Assembly: GCF_001723285.1 (NCBI RefSeq)
Contig: NZ_LPWG01000007.1
Span: 1 to 64,000 of the forward strand
Direction of reading: 5' to 3'
Length of the DNA stretch: 64,000 nucleotides
From: Methyloceanibacter methanicus
GTDB taxonomy: Bacteria > Pseudomonadota > Alphaproteobacteria > Rhizobiales > Methyloligellaceae
Shown: one piece after another, positions 30,054-41,038 of the stretch
Layout: each line of letters opens with the position of its first letter
Numbering within the stretch: the first letter of the stretch is position 1
The notes under the pieces: model-generated
Told to the model about the DNA's origin: nothing
The model's input: only the letters and a program-made list of their open reading frames with translations
Databases searched by the model: none
Made by a program: the position numbers and the translations under genes

Positions 30054-30497
30054 ATGCGGCTGACCGTCTACAGCGACTACGCGCTGCGCCTGCTCATGTA
30101 TCTCGCGGTCAAGGAGGACGGCTTGGCGACCATCGCGGAGGTAGCCGAGGCCTACGGTATCTCGAAGAACCATCTGACGAAGGTGGCTCACGAGCTGGGC
30201 GTTGCGGGTTACGTGGAAACCGTGCGGGGGCGGGGCGGGGGCTTGCGGCTCGCCCGGGCGCCGACGGCGATCTCGTTGGGCGAGGTGGTGCGGCACACCG
30301 AGCGCGACATGGCCTTGGTGCCGTGTTTCGCGCCGGTCGAGGAGGAGTGCGCCATTGCCCGATGCTGCCTGTTGCGGTTGGCGCTGGCCCGCGCGGGCGA
30401 TGCGTTCTTTGAAGTCCTCGACGGCTACGCCTTGGCGGACCTGACGCGTCCGCGCTCCGCCCTTCAGTCCCTGCTTGCGATTCCGGCCGTTCCCTAG
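30054..30497 (+). CDS. nsrR: Rrf2-family nitric-oxide-sensitive repressor NsrR
   Basis: 147 residues. The ATG at 30054 gives the diagnostic start MRLTVYSDYALRLLMYLA, with a GGAGG site upstream. A winged helix-turn-helix follows (IAEVAEAYGISKNHLTKVAHEL, wing VRGRGGGLRLA). Three cysteines in VPCFAPVEEECAIARCC match the Fe-S ligands of NsrR, with a fourth adjacent Cys. The C-terminus LDGYALADL is also typical. An Fe-S repressor inactivated by NO, it would control the divergent hemoglobin-ferredoxin genes through the dyad between them. Confidence 0.9.
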   Translation: MRLTVYSDYALRLLMYLAVKEDGLATIAEVAEAYGISKNHLTKVAHELGVAGYVETVRGRGGGLRLARAPTAISLGEVVRHTERDMALVPCFAPVEEECAIARCCLLRLALARAGDAFFEVLDGYALADLTRPRSALQSLLAIPAVP

Positions 30498-30520
30498 CTG
30501 GGCCCGCTCGTGGCGGCGCG

Positions 30521-30565
30521 CTCCTTGGCGGGGTGCTCCTTGGCGGGGTGCTCCTTGGCGGCCGG
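30521..30565. repeat. Three tandem 15-bp repeats between convergent gene ends
   Basis: CTCCTTGGCGGGGTG occurs at 30521-30535 and 30536-30550 and, with changed last bases, at 30551-30565. The block exactly fills the space before the stop codon of the glutamate-synthase-like gene. Confidence 0.85.
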
Positions 30566-32222
30566 CTACTCCGCGGCGAGGCTCGCAGCGCGGCCGGCAG
30601 TTCGCCCGCCGGCGCGAACGTGTCGGCCCTGGCCAACTGCCAGGCCTCCCGGTAACGCGGATTGTCCGTGCCCGCCAGCAGTTCGCCCGGTTCCAGCCCG
30701 CCATACAGATCGCGGAAGGTGAGCGTGGTGTCCTCGGCCCGCGTCACGAAATGATGGGGGCGCAAGCCGCTTGGGTGTTCGAGCCCGGCCGCGCCGATCA
30801 ATTCGCCCAGCGCCAGCAGCGTTTCCTTGTGGAAGTTGGCGACCCGCGCCGCCTTGTCCTCGACGACCAGCGAGCGTTGACGGACCTTGTCCTGAGTCGC
30901 GACGCCGGTCGGGCAGCGGTCGGTGTGGCATTGCTGGGATTGGATGCACCCAAGGGCGAACATGAAGCCGCGCGCGGCGTTGCACCAATCGGCGCCCAGC
31001 GCCATGACGCGGGCCATGTCGAAGGCGGACGTGATCTTGCCGGAGCCCGCGAGCTTCACCCGGTCGCGCAAATTCGCGCCCACGAGCGCGGCGTGCACGA
31101 ATGTCAGGCCGTCGCGCAACGGCACGCCGAGATGGTCCATGAATTCGAGGGGCGCCGCGCCGGTGCCGCCCTCGGCGCCGTCGACGACGATGTAGTCCGG
31201 CGTAATCCCGGTTTCGAGCATGGCCTTCACGAGGGCCAGGAACTCCCAAGGGTGGCCGACACAGAGCTTGAAGCCCACGGGCTTTCCTTCGGCCAGATCG
31301 CGCAAGCGCGCGATGAAGTCCATGAATTCGAGCGGCGTCGAGAAGGCCGAGTGCTGCGCGGGCGAGATGCAGTCGTGGTCCATGGCGATGTGCCGCGTCA
31401 GGGCCACCTCCTCGGAAATCTTCGCCGCGGGCAGCATGCCGCCATGGCCGGGCTTCGCCCCTTGCGAGAGCTTCACCTCGATCATCTTGATCTGATTGAG
31501 CCGTGCGGTCTCGGCGAACGTGTTCGGTTCGAAATTGCCGTCCTCGTCCCGGCAGCCGAAATAGCCGGAGCCGATCTGCCAGATGAGATCGCCGCCGAAT
31601 TGCTTGTGGTAGCGGCTGACGCCGCCTTCGCCGGTGTCGTGGGCGAAGCCGCCCATCTGCGCGCCCTTGTTCAGGGCCCGGATGGCATTGGGGGAGATCG
31701 CGCCGAAACTCATGCCCGAGATATTGAGGACCGAGCTTCGTAGGGCGCCGCGCAGTCGGGGCCGCCCACCGCCACGCGGAAGAGGGTGCCGTTCGGCTTC
31801 TTCGGCGCCATGGAGTGGTGCATCCACTCATAGTGCTCGCTGTAGACGTCGTAATGGGTGCCGAACGGGCGGGTGTCGAGCGCATCCTTGGCGCGCTGAT
31901 ACACGATGGCGCGCTTGTCGCGAGGGAACGGCGTGCCGCTTTTTTCGTCCTCGAAGAAATATTGGCGCAGCTCCGGCCGGATGTGCTCCAGGATGAAGCG
32001 CAAATGCGCCGCGATCGGATAGCTGCGCAAGATCGCGTGCCGGGTCTGAGTCAGATCGTGCAGTCCGAGGACCGCAAGAAGCCCCAGGATGACAATCGGG
32101 AAAGAGAGCCAAAACCGTGCGCCGGGATAGGACCAGGCGAACGCGGCCGAAACGGCAAGTCCGACCACGACCAGCGTCAGCACGATGTAGCGCGGCGTAA
32201 ACGGCAACAGCAGGTGGCGCAT
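30566..32222 (-). CDS. FMN-binding glutamate synthase family protein, two probable frameshifts
   Basis: The N-terminus has two membrane helices (IVLTLVVVGLAVSAAFA and FWLSFPIVILGLLAVLGL), then YFFEDEKSGTPFPRDKRAIVYQRAK and VGGPDCAAPYEA. One base is missing near 31738. The continuation SVLNISGMSFGAISPNAIRALN carries the FMN-binding glutamate-synthase barrel: SQGAKPGHGGMLPA, GAEGGTGAAPLEF and the cluster region CIQSQQCHTDRCPTGVA. Near 30580-30600 a second shift probably leads to the end SLAAE* at 30566. Without it the frame would run on through the opposite-strand nsrR gene. Restored length is about 551 residues, normal for these membrane-bound GltB-barrel homologues of unknown physiological reaction. 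Confidence 0.82.
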
Positions 32223-32414
32223 CGCGAGGTGTCTTCCCAGATCGAACCCGGAGGCGAAGTCCGGTCCGGCGCGCGGCCTTCAGGGCCGTCTGTTCGCCCG
32301 ATCTTGCGCTTCGATTTTGACGGTTTTGTAACGGGCAGGGAAGCGGCGCGGCCACCGGCGACTGTCACAAGAGCGTCATCCTGAGAGACTTTTCTCAGGG
32401 GCCGGGAGGAGATC

Positions 32415-33472
32415 ATGCCGGAAGCTCAGTCCACTAAGTCCGTCGCAGCATCGGGAGAAGTGCCTCGCGTGATGCGTGCCGGAACCTGCCCGGGGCTCGT
32501 CTGGGCGTTCCATTTTCGCGCCGACGGCACGTCGGAGGAACTGTCCGAATGTTCGCTGCCGTCGACCGCACAAGGTCATGGCAGCGAAGAGGGCTGGCTG
32601 TGGGTGCACGTGAACTTGGCGGACGCCGCGTCGCGCCTTATATGCGCGAGCATCTCAAGGACCTTCCGCCCGCGGCGCTGAATCTGCTGCTGTCGGTTGG
32701 CGATCATCAGCAGCTTCACGCGGACGATGCCTGCATCTACGGCGTCTTCGCGGACCTTGTCTACCGTCTCGAAGGGCTCACCGACGAACTGGGGCTTCTG
32801 CATTTCGTCGCTACGGAGAAGCTTCTGCTGACAGGCCGGCGCGACGGGCTGCATTCCATCGAGGCGGTGCGGCAGTCGCTGCGGTCCGGTCAGAGTCCCA
32901 AAAGCCACACGGCCCTGCTCGAATCGATCCTCATGCAGGTGACCTCCGGCGTCGAGGAGAAGTCCGAAGCCCTCAGCGACGAGCTGGACATCATCGAAGA
33001 GCGCCTGATCGTCGACCTCACCGACGACATCCCCAAACGGCTGGCCAAGGCTCGGCGGCTTACGGTGCGCCTGCACCGGCTCTTGTCCACGCAGCGCTCC
33101 GTGATCGCGCGGTTCGAGCAGAACGTCTGGCGCACGACGGGTAAGGCGCACGATCTCAAGACCAGCCATGTCTCCCAGCGCCTGGATTGGCTCGATCACG
33201 AAATGGTGGCGTTGCGGGATCGCGCGCATCTGCTGCAGGAGGAGGTCTCGCTGCGGATGACCGACCAGACCAACCGCAATCTTCAGCTGCTGACGATCGT
33301 GACGACGGTGTTCCTGCCCGCCGGGGTGATCTCCTCGATCTTCGGCATGAATGTCGGCGGCCTGCCGTTGGAGCACGACCGTTCGGGATTCATCGTGACC
33401 ATGCTGCTGCTGGTCGGGGCCTCGGGCCTCGTGTTCTGGATCCTGAAGCGGCTCGGGATGCTCCGGCGCTAA
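32415..33472 (+). CDS. zntB: CorA/ZntB-family divalent cation transporter, one-base frameshift
   Basis: The first part MPEAQSTKSVAASGEV... to WLWVHVNLADAASR is in one frame. A missing C near 32637 (CGCCTTAT for CGCCCTTAT) shifts it, and the continuation PYMREHLKDLPPAALNLLL leads into a long coiled helical cytoplasmic region. Two C-terminal membrane helices follow (LLTIVTTVFLPAGVISSIFG, TMLLLVGASGLVFWIL) with the signature GMNVGGLP between them. GMN is the CorA/ZntB selectivity motif, and the GG following fits ZntB. Restored length is about 352 residues. Confidence 0.85.
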
Positions 33473-34270
33473 GGGCCGGCCTTCTTCGCCTTCTTTGCCG
33501 CGCGCCGCATCTGGCTGGCGACGGTCTTGGGAAACAGCGCGTTCATGACGAACAGAGCCCGGTACAGCGGGGGCTTCACGACGAACCTCTGCTCACGCTC
33601 CGTGCCCTCGAAAACGGCCTCCGCCGCCTGGTCTGCCGTGAGGACGGGCAGGAGCCGCGGATCGGTGTCGGGGATGTTCTCCCGGCTGCCGGGATTATTC
33701 TCGAAATAGGGCGTGTCCACGGTCCCAAGGACCACGATCGTGACGAACAGCCCCGCCGGTTTCAGCTCGCTTTGCAGGCTCTCGGCGAAGCCGGCCAGTG
33801 CCCGGCGGGCCGCGATATAGGCGCTCGCATTGGGCCAGGCGAGATAGGACGCGGGCGAGGTCACGAAGGCGATGCCTCCGGAGCCTCTGTCGATCATGGC
33901 CGGGGCGAAGGCGCGGGTCAGATTGAAGGCCGCGAGATAGGGGACCCCGATCATGGCGGCCGCCTCGTCGGGGCTGGTCTCCACCAGAGGACGCCAGCGG
34001 CCCATGCCCGCGTGTTGACGAGCAGGTCCGGCGTTCCGGCTCGCGGGCGATGCGCGCCGCGGTGGCCAGCGTATCCTCCGCATTCTGAAGGTCGACGGGG
34101 AAGGGCGTCGCGGTGCCGCCGGCCTCCCGCACCGCATGCGCGGCGCGGTCCAGCCGCTCCGGGTTGCGGGCCAGCAGCAGAACATGCGCGCCTGCGCGCC
34201 CGAAGCGCTTGGCGACGGCCGCGCCGATGCCGCTGGAGGCGCCTGTGACAAGGACCAATTTTGTGGTCAT
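33469..34270 (-). CDS. Short-chain dehydrogenase/reductase, two one-base frameshifts
   Basis: Starts MTTKLVLVTGASSGIGAAV with AGGAGG upstream. The first frame runs to AARIAREP. A missing G near 34036 then gives GTPDLLVN, and a missing A near 34015 gives LVNNAGMGRWRPLVETSPDE, the canonical NNAG block. The catalytic Ser is in FVTSPASYLAWPN and YxxxK reads YIAARRALA, where the expected Lys is Arg. That replacement would impair catalysis unless it is another base error. The protein ends with a Lys-rich tail at 33469, overlapping the zntB stop by 4 bp. Confidence 0.78.
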
Positions 34271-34310
34271 GCAGACCTCCTGTGCGATCCGACGTCAAAC
34301 TTTCTCATGA

Positions 34311-34334
34311 CCTATAGGCGTCCCCTATAGGCGT
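34311..34334. promoter_or_regulatory. Repeated CCTATAGG palindromes upstream of the SDR gene
   Basis: CCTATAGGCGTC is present twice, offset by 13 bp (34311-34322 and 34324-34335, the second sharing the C run). Each copy contains the palindrome CCTATAGG. Position about 40-65 bp upstream of the SDR start on the minus strand suits an operator. No regulator is assigned. Confidence 0.45.
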
Positions 34335-34471
34335 CGCCCGAAATTGGCCATAGACTGTGGCATAAGGGTAACAGGAACGGGAGAACGCGTTTGTCGTGGC
34401 CGCATGCCGCTGGTCACGGCAAAGGGCGGCTCGTAAAACTCTCCTATCCTACACGTCCTAAGGAGGCTTCG

Positions 34472-34840
34472 ATGGGGTCGTATTGGCGCGTCTATGCACT
34501 GGCGTTCGTGGCGGCTGGTTTTTGCCTAGCGTACAGCGCGACGGCGCAAGCGGGTTGTGTCGGATTGTCCGGCACGGCTGACGGGGTCGACAAGAAGACG
34601 GCCGTGGCCCGTTCTCAGAATGCCCTGAGGGATGCGATCGCCGAATACAAGGCGGCGAAGCGGATCGGCAGCGTGAGCATCACCCCGATGCGCGCGAAGC
34701 CGCAGCCCTACTGGCGCGATTCCGTGTCTCCAAGCCTCTATCAGAAGCCCGACGTGGTCACGTCGCAAGGACACACGATCTGCTGGTCGGGCGTGGTCTC
34801 GCCGACGGTCTGCACGTCCGGCGCCAAGATCTGCTGGTAG
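34472..34840 (+). CDS. Secreted four-cysteine protein, copy 1
   Basis: 122 residues that I cannot assign to a named family. It has a signal peptide (ALAFVAAGFCLAYSATAQA), a helical segment rich in Ala/Lys and then SVSITPMRAKPQPYWRDSVSPSLYQKPDVV. The end has three spaced cysteines and finishes TSGAKICW. AAGGAGG precedes the ATG. The next gene is a paralogue sharing the last 50 residues closely and even the leader. Mature protein is about 90 residues, probably periplasmic or exported, with two possible disulfides. Confidence 0.82.
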   Translation: MGSYWRVYALAFVAAGFCLAYSATAQAGCVGLSGTADGVDKKTAVARSQNALRDAIAEYKAAKRIGSVSITPMRAKPQPYWRDSVSPSLYQKPDVVTSQGHTICWSGVVSPTVCTSGAKICW

Positions 34841-34867
34841 CGATCAACGCTGCCCAAGGAGGCTTCG

Positions 34868-35236
34868 ATGGCGTCGTATCGGCGCGCCGTTGTACTGACA
34901 ATGGCGGCAATTGGTTTCGTCATGGCACAGAGTGCAGCTGCTCAGGCTCGGTGTGCGACTGTGTTTGCGACCGATGACGGCCCCTTCAAGTCGTTCGCCG
35001 TCCAAGCGTCTCTGACCGCTCTGCAAAATGAGATTGAGGCTGTAAAGGCGAAGTGGGGCGTGAGCCAGGTCACGATCTCGCCGGCCCAGCCAAAGCCCAA
35101 TCCCTATTGGCGGGGGGAAGTCACCCCGAACCTCTACCAGAAGCCGGATATCATCACGTCGACCGCACACACGACGTGTTGGAGGGGCGTCGTATCGCCG
35201 TCGGTTTGCACGTCGGGCGCCAAGGTCTGCTGGTAG
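34868..35236 (+). CDS. Secreted four-cysteine protein, copy 2
   Basis: 122 residues, tandem paralogue of the previous gene (27-bp gap). Signal peptide ends at AQSAAAQA. The conserved end reads PKPNPYWRGEVTPNLYQKP and TSGAKVCW. The four cysteines are at the same positions as in copy 1. The ribosome-binding site and start context AAGGAGGCTTCGATGG are identical in both copies, so the duplication included the leader. Function unknown. Confidence 0.82.
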   Translation: MASYRRAVVLTMAAIGFVMAQSAAAQARCATVFATDDGPFKSFAVQASLTALQNEIEAVKAKWGVSQVTISPAQPKPNPYWRGEVTPNLYQKPDIITSTAHTTCWRGVVSPSVCTSGAKVCW

Positions 35237-35262
35237 CCCTATCTGGCACGTTCGCAGCAGGT

Positions 35263-35281
35263 GCCCGCGGTTCTCGCGGGC
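35263..35281. terminator. Hairpin between convergent genes
   Basis: GCCCGCG and CGCGGGC, 7-bp stem with a 5-base loop, between the second secreted paralogue and emrB. No clear T run, so termination strength is uncertain. Confidence 0.45.
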
Positions 35282-35290
35282 CGGCTTACG

Positions 35291-36868
35291 CTAGTGCGCG
35301 ACGACCACGCCGGTCGTTTTCGGCCGGGCCATGAAGAACACCACTGGCAGGATCGCCAGCGAGCACAGCCCGACAAACCAGAAAATGTCGTTGAACGCGA
35401 GCATCTGCGCCTGCCGTGCGATCTCGTGCATCACCGCGGCGCCGGCTTGCGGGTCCTGGGGGCTCAGCCCGCGTTCTGCGAGATAGGGCAGGATATCCCG
35501 GTTGTAGGGTGTGATATGCGCCGTCAGTTCGGCGAAGTGGATGTGCACCTGCCGCACGAAGAGCCAACTGACGATGGCGATACCGGCCGACATGCCGATC
35601 CCGCGCATCAGGTTGTAGAAGCCCGAGGCCTCGTCGTATTTCGCGTTCGGAACGTTGGCGAACGTCACCGCCGTGAGGGGCACGAAGAACAGTCCGGTGC
35701 CCGCGCCGGCCAGCAGCGTCGGGGCGATGATGGCCCAGGGATCCACGTTGAGGTTGAAGTAGGCCATGGGCAACGTGCCGGCCGCGGTCAGAATCAACCC
35801 CCCGCCGATCAGCCAGCGCGGGTCGATGAAGCGCATCAAGAGCCCGCCGGTGATCGCCAGCATCGCCGCGCTCACGAGACCGCGCGGGATGAACATGGCG
35901 CCGGCGAGGTCGGCCGGGTAGCCCAGCAGCCGCTGGGTGAAGAGCGGCATGATCGCCATCCAGCCGAACAGGCAAATGCCGAACAGCGTGATCGCAAGCG
36001 TCCCGGCGACGAAGCCGCGATCCTTGAGCAGCGACAAGTCGATGATGTTGTCCGGCTTGTTCCAGCCCCGCATGAAGAAGGCGATCGTGGCGAAGACGCA
36101 GACGATTGTTCCCGCGACGATCAGCTTGGAGTCGAACCAGTCCCGCATGTGGCCCTGGTCCAGAACGAATTGCAGCGTCCCGACCGCCACGATGAGAAGG
36201 CCGAGGCCCACCCAGTCGGTCTTGATGTCCTTGATCGCGCGATAGGGGAGATAGCCCACCGCCAGGAGCAGCGCGAAAGCGCCGACAGGGACGTTGATGA
36301 AGAACACCGTGCGCCAGGAATAGGTCTCGGTGAGCCAGCCGCCGAGCGCGGGGCCGATCACCGGCGCGACCATGATGCCGAGGCCGAAAATGGCAAGCGC
36401 TTGGCCCTGTTTGTCGCGCGGGAACGAATCCATCAGGATCGCCTGACTGAGCGGCACGAGCGGCGCGCCGAACACGCCCTGTGCTAGCCGGAAGACGACC
36501 ATGCTCTCCAGGTTCCAGGACAGGCCGCACAGGACCGAGGAAACGACGAAGCCCATGATCGATCCGAGCAGGAGCCGTCTACGGCCGAGCCAGTTCGACA
36601 GGAAGCCGGTGAGCGGCATCACCACGGCGGCCGCGACGATGTAGGACGTCAGGACCCAGGTGATCTGATCCGGCGTGGCCGCGAAGGCGCCGAGCATATG
36701 GGGCACGGCCACGTTGACGATGGTGATGTCCAGGACTTCGAGGATCGCGGTCAGCACCACCGCGACGACAAGCGCGACGTGAACCTTGTCCCGGCCGCCC
36801 GGCATCGCCGCCGCGACCGCCGGCGGCAGGCCGTCGCCGCCGGTTCCCCCGCGCGGCCGGCCGGTCAT
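35291..36868 (-). CDS. emrB: DHA2-family multidrug efflux transporter (EmrB type)
   Basis: 525 residues, 14 predicted membrane helices. Major-facilitator motif A appears as FLSNWLGRRRLLLG and motif C as GLGIMVAPVIGPALGGWLTE. LDITIVNVAVPHM near residue 43 is the DHA2 motif D1. The start ATG overlaps the emrA stop (ATGA), so the pair is coupled. With the EmrA-type adaptor and an outer-membrane channel it would export hydrophobic drugs or uncouplers. No TolC-like gene is adjacent. Confidence 0.93.
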   Translation of the reverse strand: MTGRPRGGTGGDGLPPAVAAAMPGGRDKVHVALVVAVVLTAILEVLDITIVNVAVPHMLGAFAATPDQITWVLTSYIVAAAVVMPLTGFLSNWLGRRRLLLGSIMGFVVSSVLCGLSWNLESMVVFRLAQGVFGAPLVPLSQAILMDSFPRDKQGQALAIFGLGIMVAPVIGPALGGWLTETYSWRTVFFINVPVGAFALLLAVGYLPYRAIKDIKTDWVGLGLLIVAVGTLQFVLDQGHMRDWFDSKLIVAGTIVCVFATIAFFMRGWNKPDNIIDLSLLKDRGFVAGTLAITLFGICLFGWMAIMPLFTQRLLGYPADLAGAMFIPRGLVSAAMLAITGGLLMRFIDPRWLIGGGLILTAAGTLPMAYFNLNVDPWAIIAPTLLAGAGTGLFFVPLTAVTFANVPNAKYDEASGFYNLMRGIGMSAGIAIVSWLFVRQVHIHFAELTAHITPYNRDILPYLAERGLSPQDPQAGAAVMHEIARQAQMLAFNDIFWFVGLCSLAILPVVFFMARPKTTGVVVAH

Positions 36869-38016
36869 CGCGTGCTCGTGCTCGCCGTGTTCTGGGTGGC
36901 CGGCTCCGCCTTCGCGCCGACGTTTGCGTCTGCCTTGGCGTCTTTCGTGCCGGTGCCCGTGGTGTCGACGGTCACGGTGGCGGTGGCGCCGACGCGCAAG
37001 GGCCGCTCCGGATCGACCTTGCCGCCGATCCTGATCCGCACCGGGAAGCGCTGGGTGACTTTTACCCAGTTGCCCGTGGCGTTCTCCGGCGGGAGCACCG
37101 AGAAGAGGGCGCCTGAGCCCGGGCTGATGCTCTCGACCGTACCCTCGATCGCATAGCCCGGATACATATCCAGCTCGATCGTGGCCGGCTGACCTCGCCG
37201 GATGCGCGCAAGGTCCGTCTCCTTGAAATTCGCATCGACCCACCAGGGGCCGGACTCGACCAGCGCGAAGGCCGGCGTGCCGGCGTTCATGACTGCGCCC
37301 GGCCGCACGTGCACATTGGAGACCCAGCCATCGCCCGGCGAGATCACGTGGGTCTTCACCCGATCCTCGGTCGCCTTGTCGAGTTGGGCCGCCGCGCCCC
37401 GCAATTTCGCCGTGGGCACGGTGACGATCATGCTCTTGTCTTGGGCCTCGTTGAACGCCTGATGGGCGTCTTTGTAGGCCTCTTCCGCGTCGCGAACCGC
37501 CTTGAGCGCGTCGGCGAGCGCGGGCCCCGTCGCGGTGGCCTCGCTGTTGGCGGCTTTTTCCGCCGCGCGATACTGTCCGAGCGCTTCGACCAGCGCCACA
37601 CGCTTGGTCTCCATGTCGTCTGCTGCCGCCTTCAGGTTCTCGCCTTCGGTCCCGGCCGCATCCGCCGCCGCGTCGAACTGGGCCCGCGCCCCGCGGAGGG
37701 CCGCGTCATAGGGCGAGGGGTCGATGTCGAACAGAGGATCGCCCTTGGAAACCATCTGATCCTCGCCGACATAGACTTCGATCACCTGGCCGGCGACGAG
37801 GGGCGCGATCCGGACGATATCCGCGCCCGTATAGGCATTGTCGGTCGACGGATAGATTTCGGCGTAGCGCCAATAGGCGAGCACGCCGCCGAAGGTGAGC
37901 ACGAACAGCACAATAAGCGCGGTCCAGCGAAGCCGGGCATTGCCGTTCTTCGAGCTTTTTTCCGCCTCACCGGAAGTATCCTGCGCCTTCGCGGAACTTT
38001 TTGCAGTCTGACTCAC
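36865..38016 (-). CDS. emrA: HlyD/EmrA-family membrane fusion protein
   Basis: 383 residues from a GTG start (MSQTAKSS). A polar Lys/Ser-rich N-terminus is followed by one membrane helix (WTALIVLFVLTFGGVLAYW). The EmrA signature STDNAYTGADIVRIAPLVAGQV leads into lipoyl and alpha-hairpin regions, and the return strand is VISPGDGWVSNVHVRPGAVM. The C-terminal 30 residues are a low-complexity Ala/Lys/Thr tail. It bridges EmrB to an outer-membrane factor. First gene of the emrAB pair. Confidence 0.92.
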   Translation of the reverse strand: MSQTAKSSAKAQDTSGEAEKSSKNGNARLRWTALIVLFVLTFGGVLAYWRYAEIYPSTDNAYTGADIVRIAPLVAGQVIEVYVGEDQMVSKGDPLFDIDPSPYDAALRGARAQFDAAADAAGTEGENLKAAADDMETKRVALVEALGQYRAAEKAANSEATATGPALADALKAVRDAEEAYKDAHQAFNEAQDKSMIVTVPTAKLRGAAAQLDKATEDRVKTHVISPGDGWVSNVHVRPGAVMNAGTPAFALVESGPWWVDANFKETDLARIRRGQPATIELDMYPGYAIEGTVESISPGSGALFSVLPPENATGNWVKVTQRFPVRIRIGGKVDPERPLRVGATATVTVDTTGTGTKDAKADANVGAKAEPATQNTASTSTR

Positions 38017-38283
38017 GGTTTAGTCTACCTCATACTGTGCGGCGTCCGGTTATACCCAGCTCCTATTGCGGCCGTTATTCGATGGGAAGCAAGGCATATT
38101 CATGGCGAGGCTTAACCCTCCCGGCCTGAGGCTGCAAGTTTCGGTGTGGGATCTTCCGGCCACCTCGTTTTCGACGCGGCTCCACACGGGGGGTGCGAGC
38201 GCAGTGCGTGCGCAACGGCGGCGCGCCCGATCCCGGCAACTCTCCCCTTTCGAAGCCTGTGTCGCGGGCGTAAGGTAGCCCCC

Positions 38284-38367
38284 TTCCGAGGGGAGCCCTT
38301 CAGGGGCTGAGAGTTCGCGACATGCGGAGACCCTAGAACCTGATCCGGCTCGTACCGGCGAAGGGAC
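38284..38367 (+). ncRNA. TPP riboswitch (THI element)
   Basis: The sequence contains the conserved THI blocks: GGGGAGCCC...GGGGCTGAGAG (P2/J2), ACCCTAGAACCTGATCCGG (P4/J4) and the closing CCGGCGAAGGGA. It sits just upstream of a small membrane-protein gene and thiC. The ribosome-binding site AGGAG at 38368-38372 directly follows the aptamer, so control is probably at translation initiation: thiamine pyrophosphate would fold the aptamer and mask the site. Confidence 0.95.
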
Positions 38368-38380
38368 AGGAGACAAAGCA

Positions 38381-40664
<2,284 letters not shown>

Positions 40665-40692
40665 ACCGGCCCCGCGCGGTTACCTTCGCGCC

Positions 40693-40719
40693 GTCATTCC
40701 GGCGAAAGCCGGAATCCAG
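40693..40719. repeat. Extragenic palindromic repeat, copy 1
   Basis: GTCATTCCGGCGAAAGCCGG then AATCCAG. An 8-bp inverted core (CCGGC/GCCGG with flanks) typical of dispersed palindromes in alphaproteobacterial intergenic regions. Confidence 0.85.
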
Positions 40720-40734
40720 CAATCTCCTACTTCG

Positions 40735-40817
40735 TCATGGCCGGGCTCGACCCGGCCATCCACGTATTGCCGCTAGGCGATGAAAACCGTGGATTGCCGG
40801 ATCAAGTCCGGCAATGA
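40735..40817. repeat. Composite palindromic repeat
   Basis: Two stems back to back: TCATGGCCGGGCTCGACCC...GGCCATCCACG and then CGTGGATTGCCGGATCAAG...CCGGCAATGAC. The inner CCACG/CGTGG sequences also pair, so the whole unit can fold into a three-stem structure. Confidence 0.75.
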
Positions 40818-40857
40818 CAAGCAAAGTGTTGTGAGAGCGCGCAGGACGCGTAAGGCG

Positions 40858-40902
40858 GTCATTCCGGCGAAAGCCGGAATCCAGATATGCTAGGCACGGC
40901 GC
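40858..40902. repeat. Extragenic palindromic repeat, copy 2 with extended tail
   Basis: Same 27-bp unit as at 40693, here followed by ATATGCTAGGCACGGCGC. The extended tail recurs, with one base changed, at 42307-42324. Confidence 0.85.
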
Positions 40903-40978
40903 CTAGGGCTCTGGAACGCCGCATTGATTATTGCGACTTTGTTCGGCAGTTTACTTGACGTGAGCTGAGTTCGCCAAG

Positions 40979-41038
40979 GATGGCATGGACGAGACGAGAG
41001 AAAAGTTCCGCGAGATGGACAGCAAGGTCGATGTGGAG
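40979..41038 (+). repeat. Diverged duplicate of the thiC 3' end
   Basis: These 60 bp match 40590-40649, the last codons of thiC, at 52 of 60 positions by my count. The copy encodes GMDETREKFREMDSKVDVE against [19 protein letters not shown] in ThiC. A further 13-bp piece, GGTCGATGTGGAG, occurs at 41026-41038 and again at 42384-42396. Confidence 0.85.

Noticed and set aside
30109..30565. C-terminal extension of the glutamate-synthase-like frame across nsrR
   Set aside because: The extension is Pro/Ser/Arg-rich, runs antisense through nsrR and through tandem repeats. A frameshift before the SLAAE stop at 30566 is simpler.
35261..36487. Plus-strand open frame of about 400 codons opposite emrB
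   Set aside because: Composition is His/Asp/Arg-rich low-complexity, and emrB on the other strand has full membrane topology and motifs.
38066..38278. Possible small gene between emrA and the TPP riboswitch
   Set aside because: The 70-codon frame has no ribosome-binding site, poor composition and runs into the riboswitch leader.
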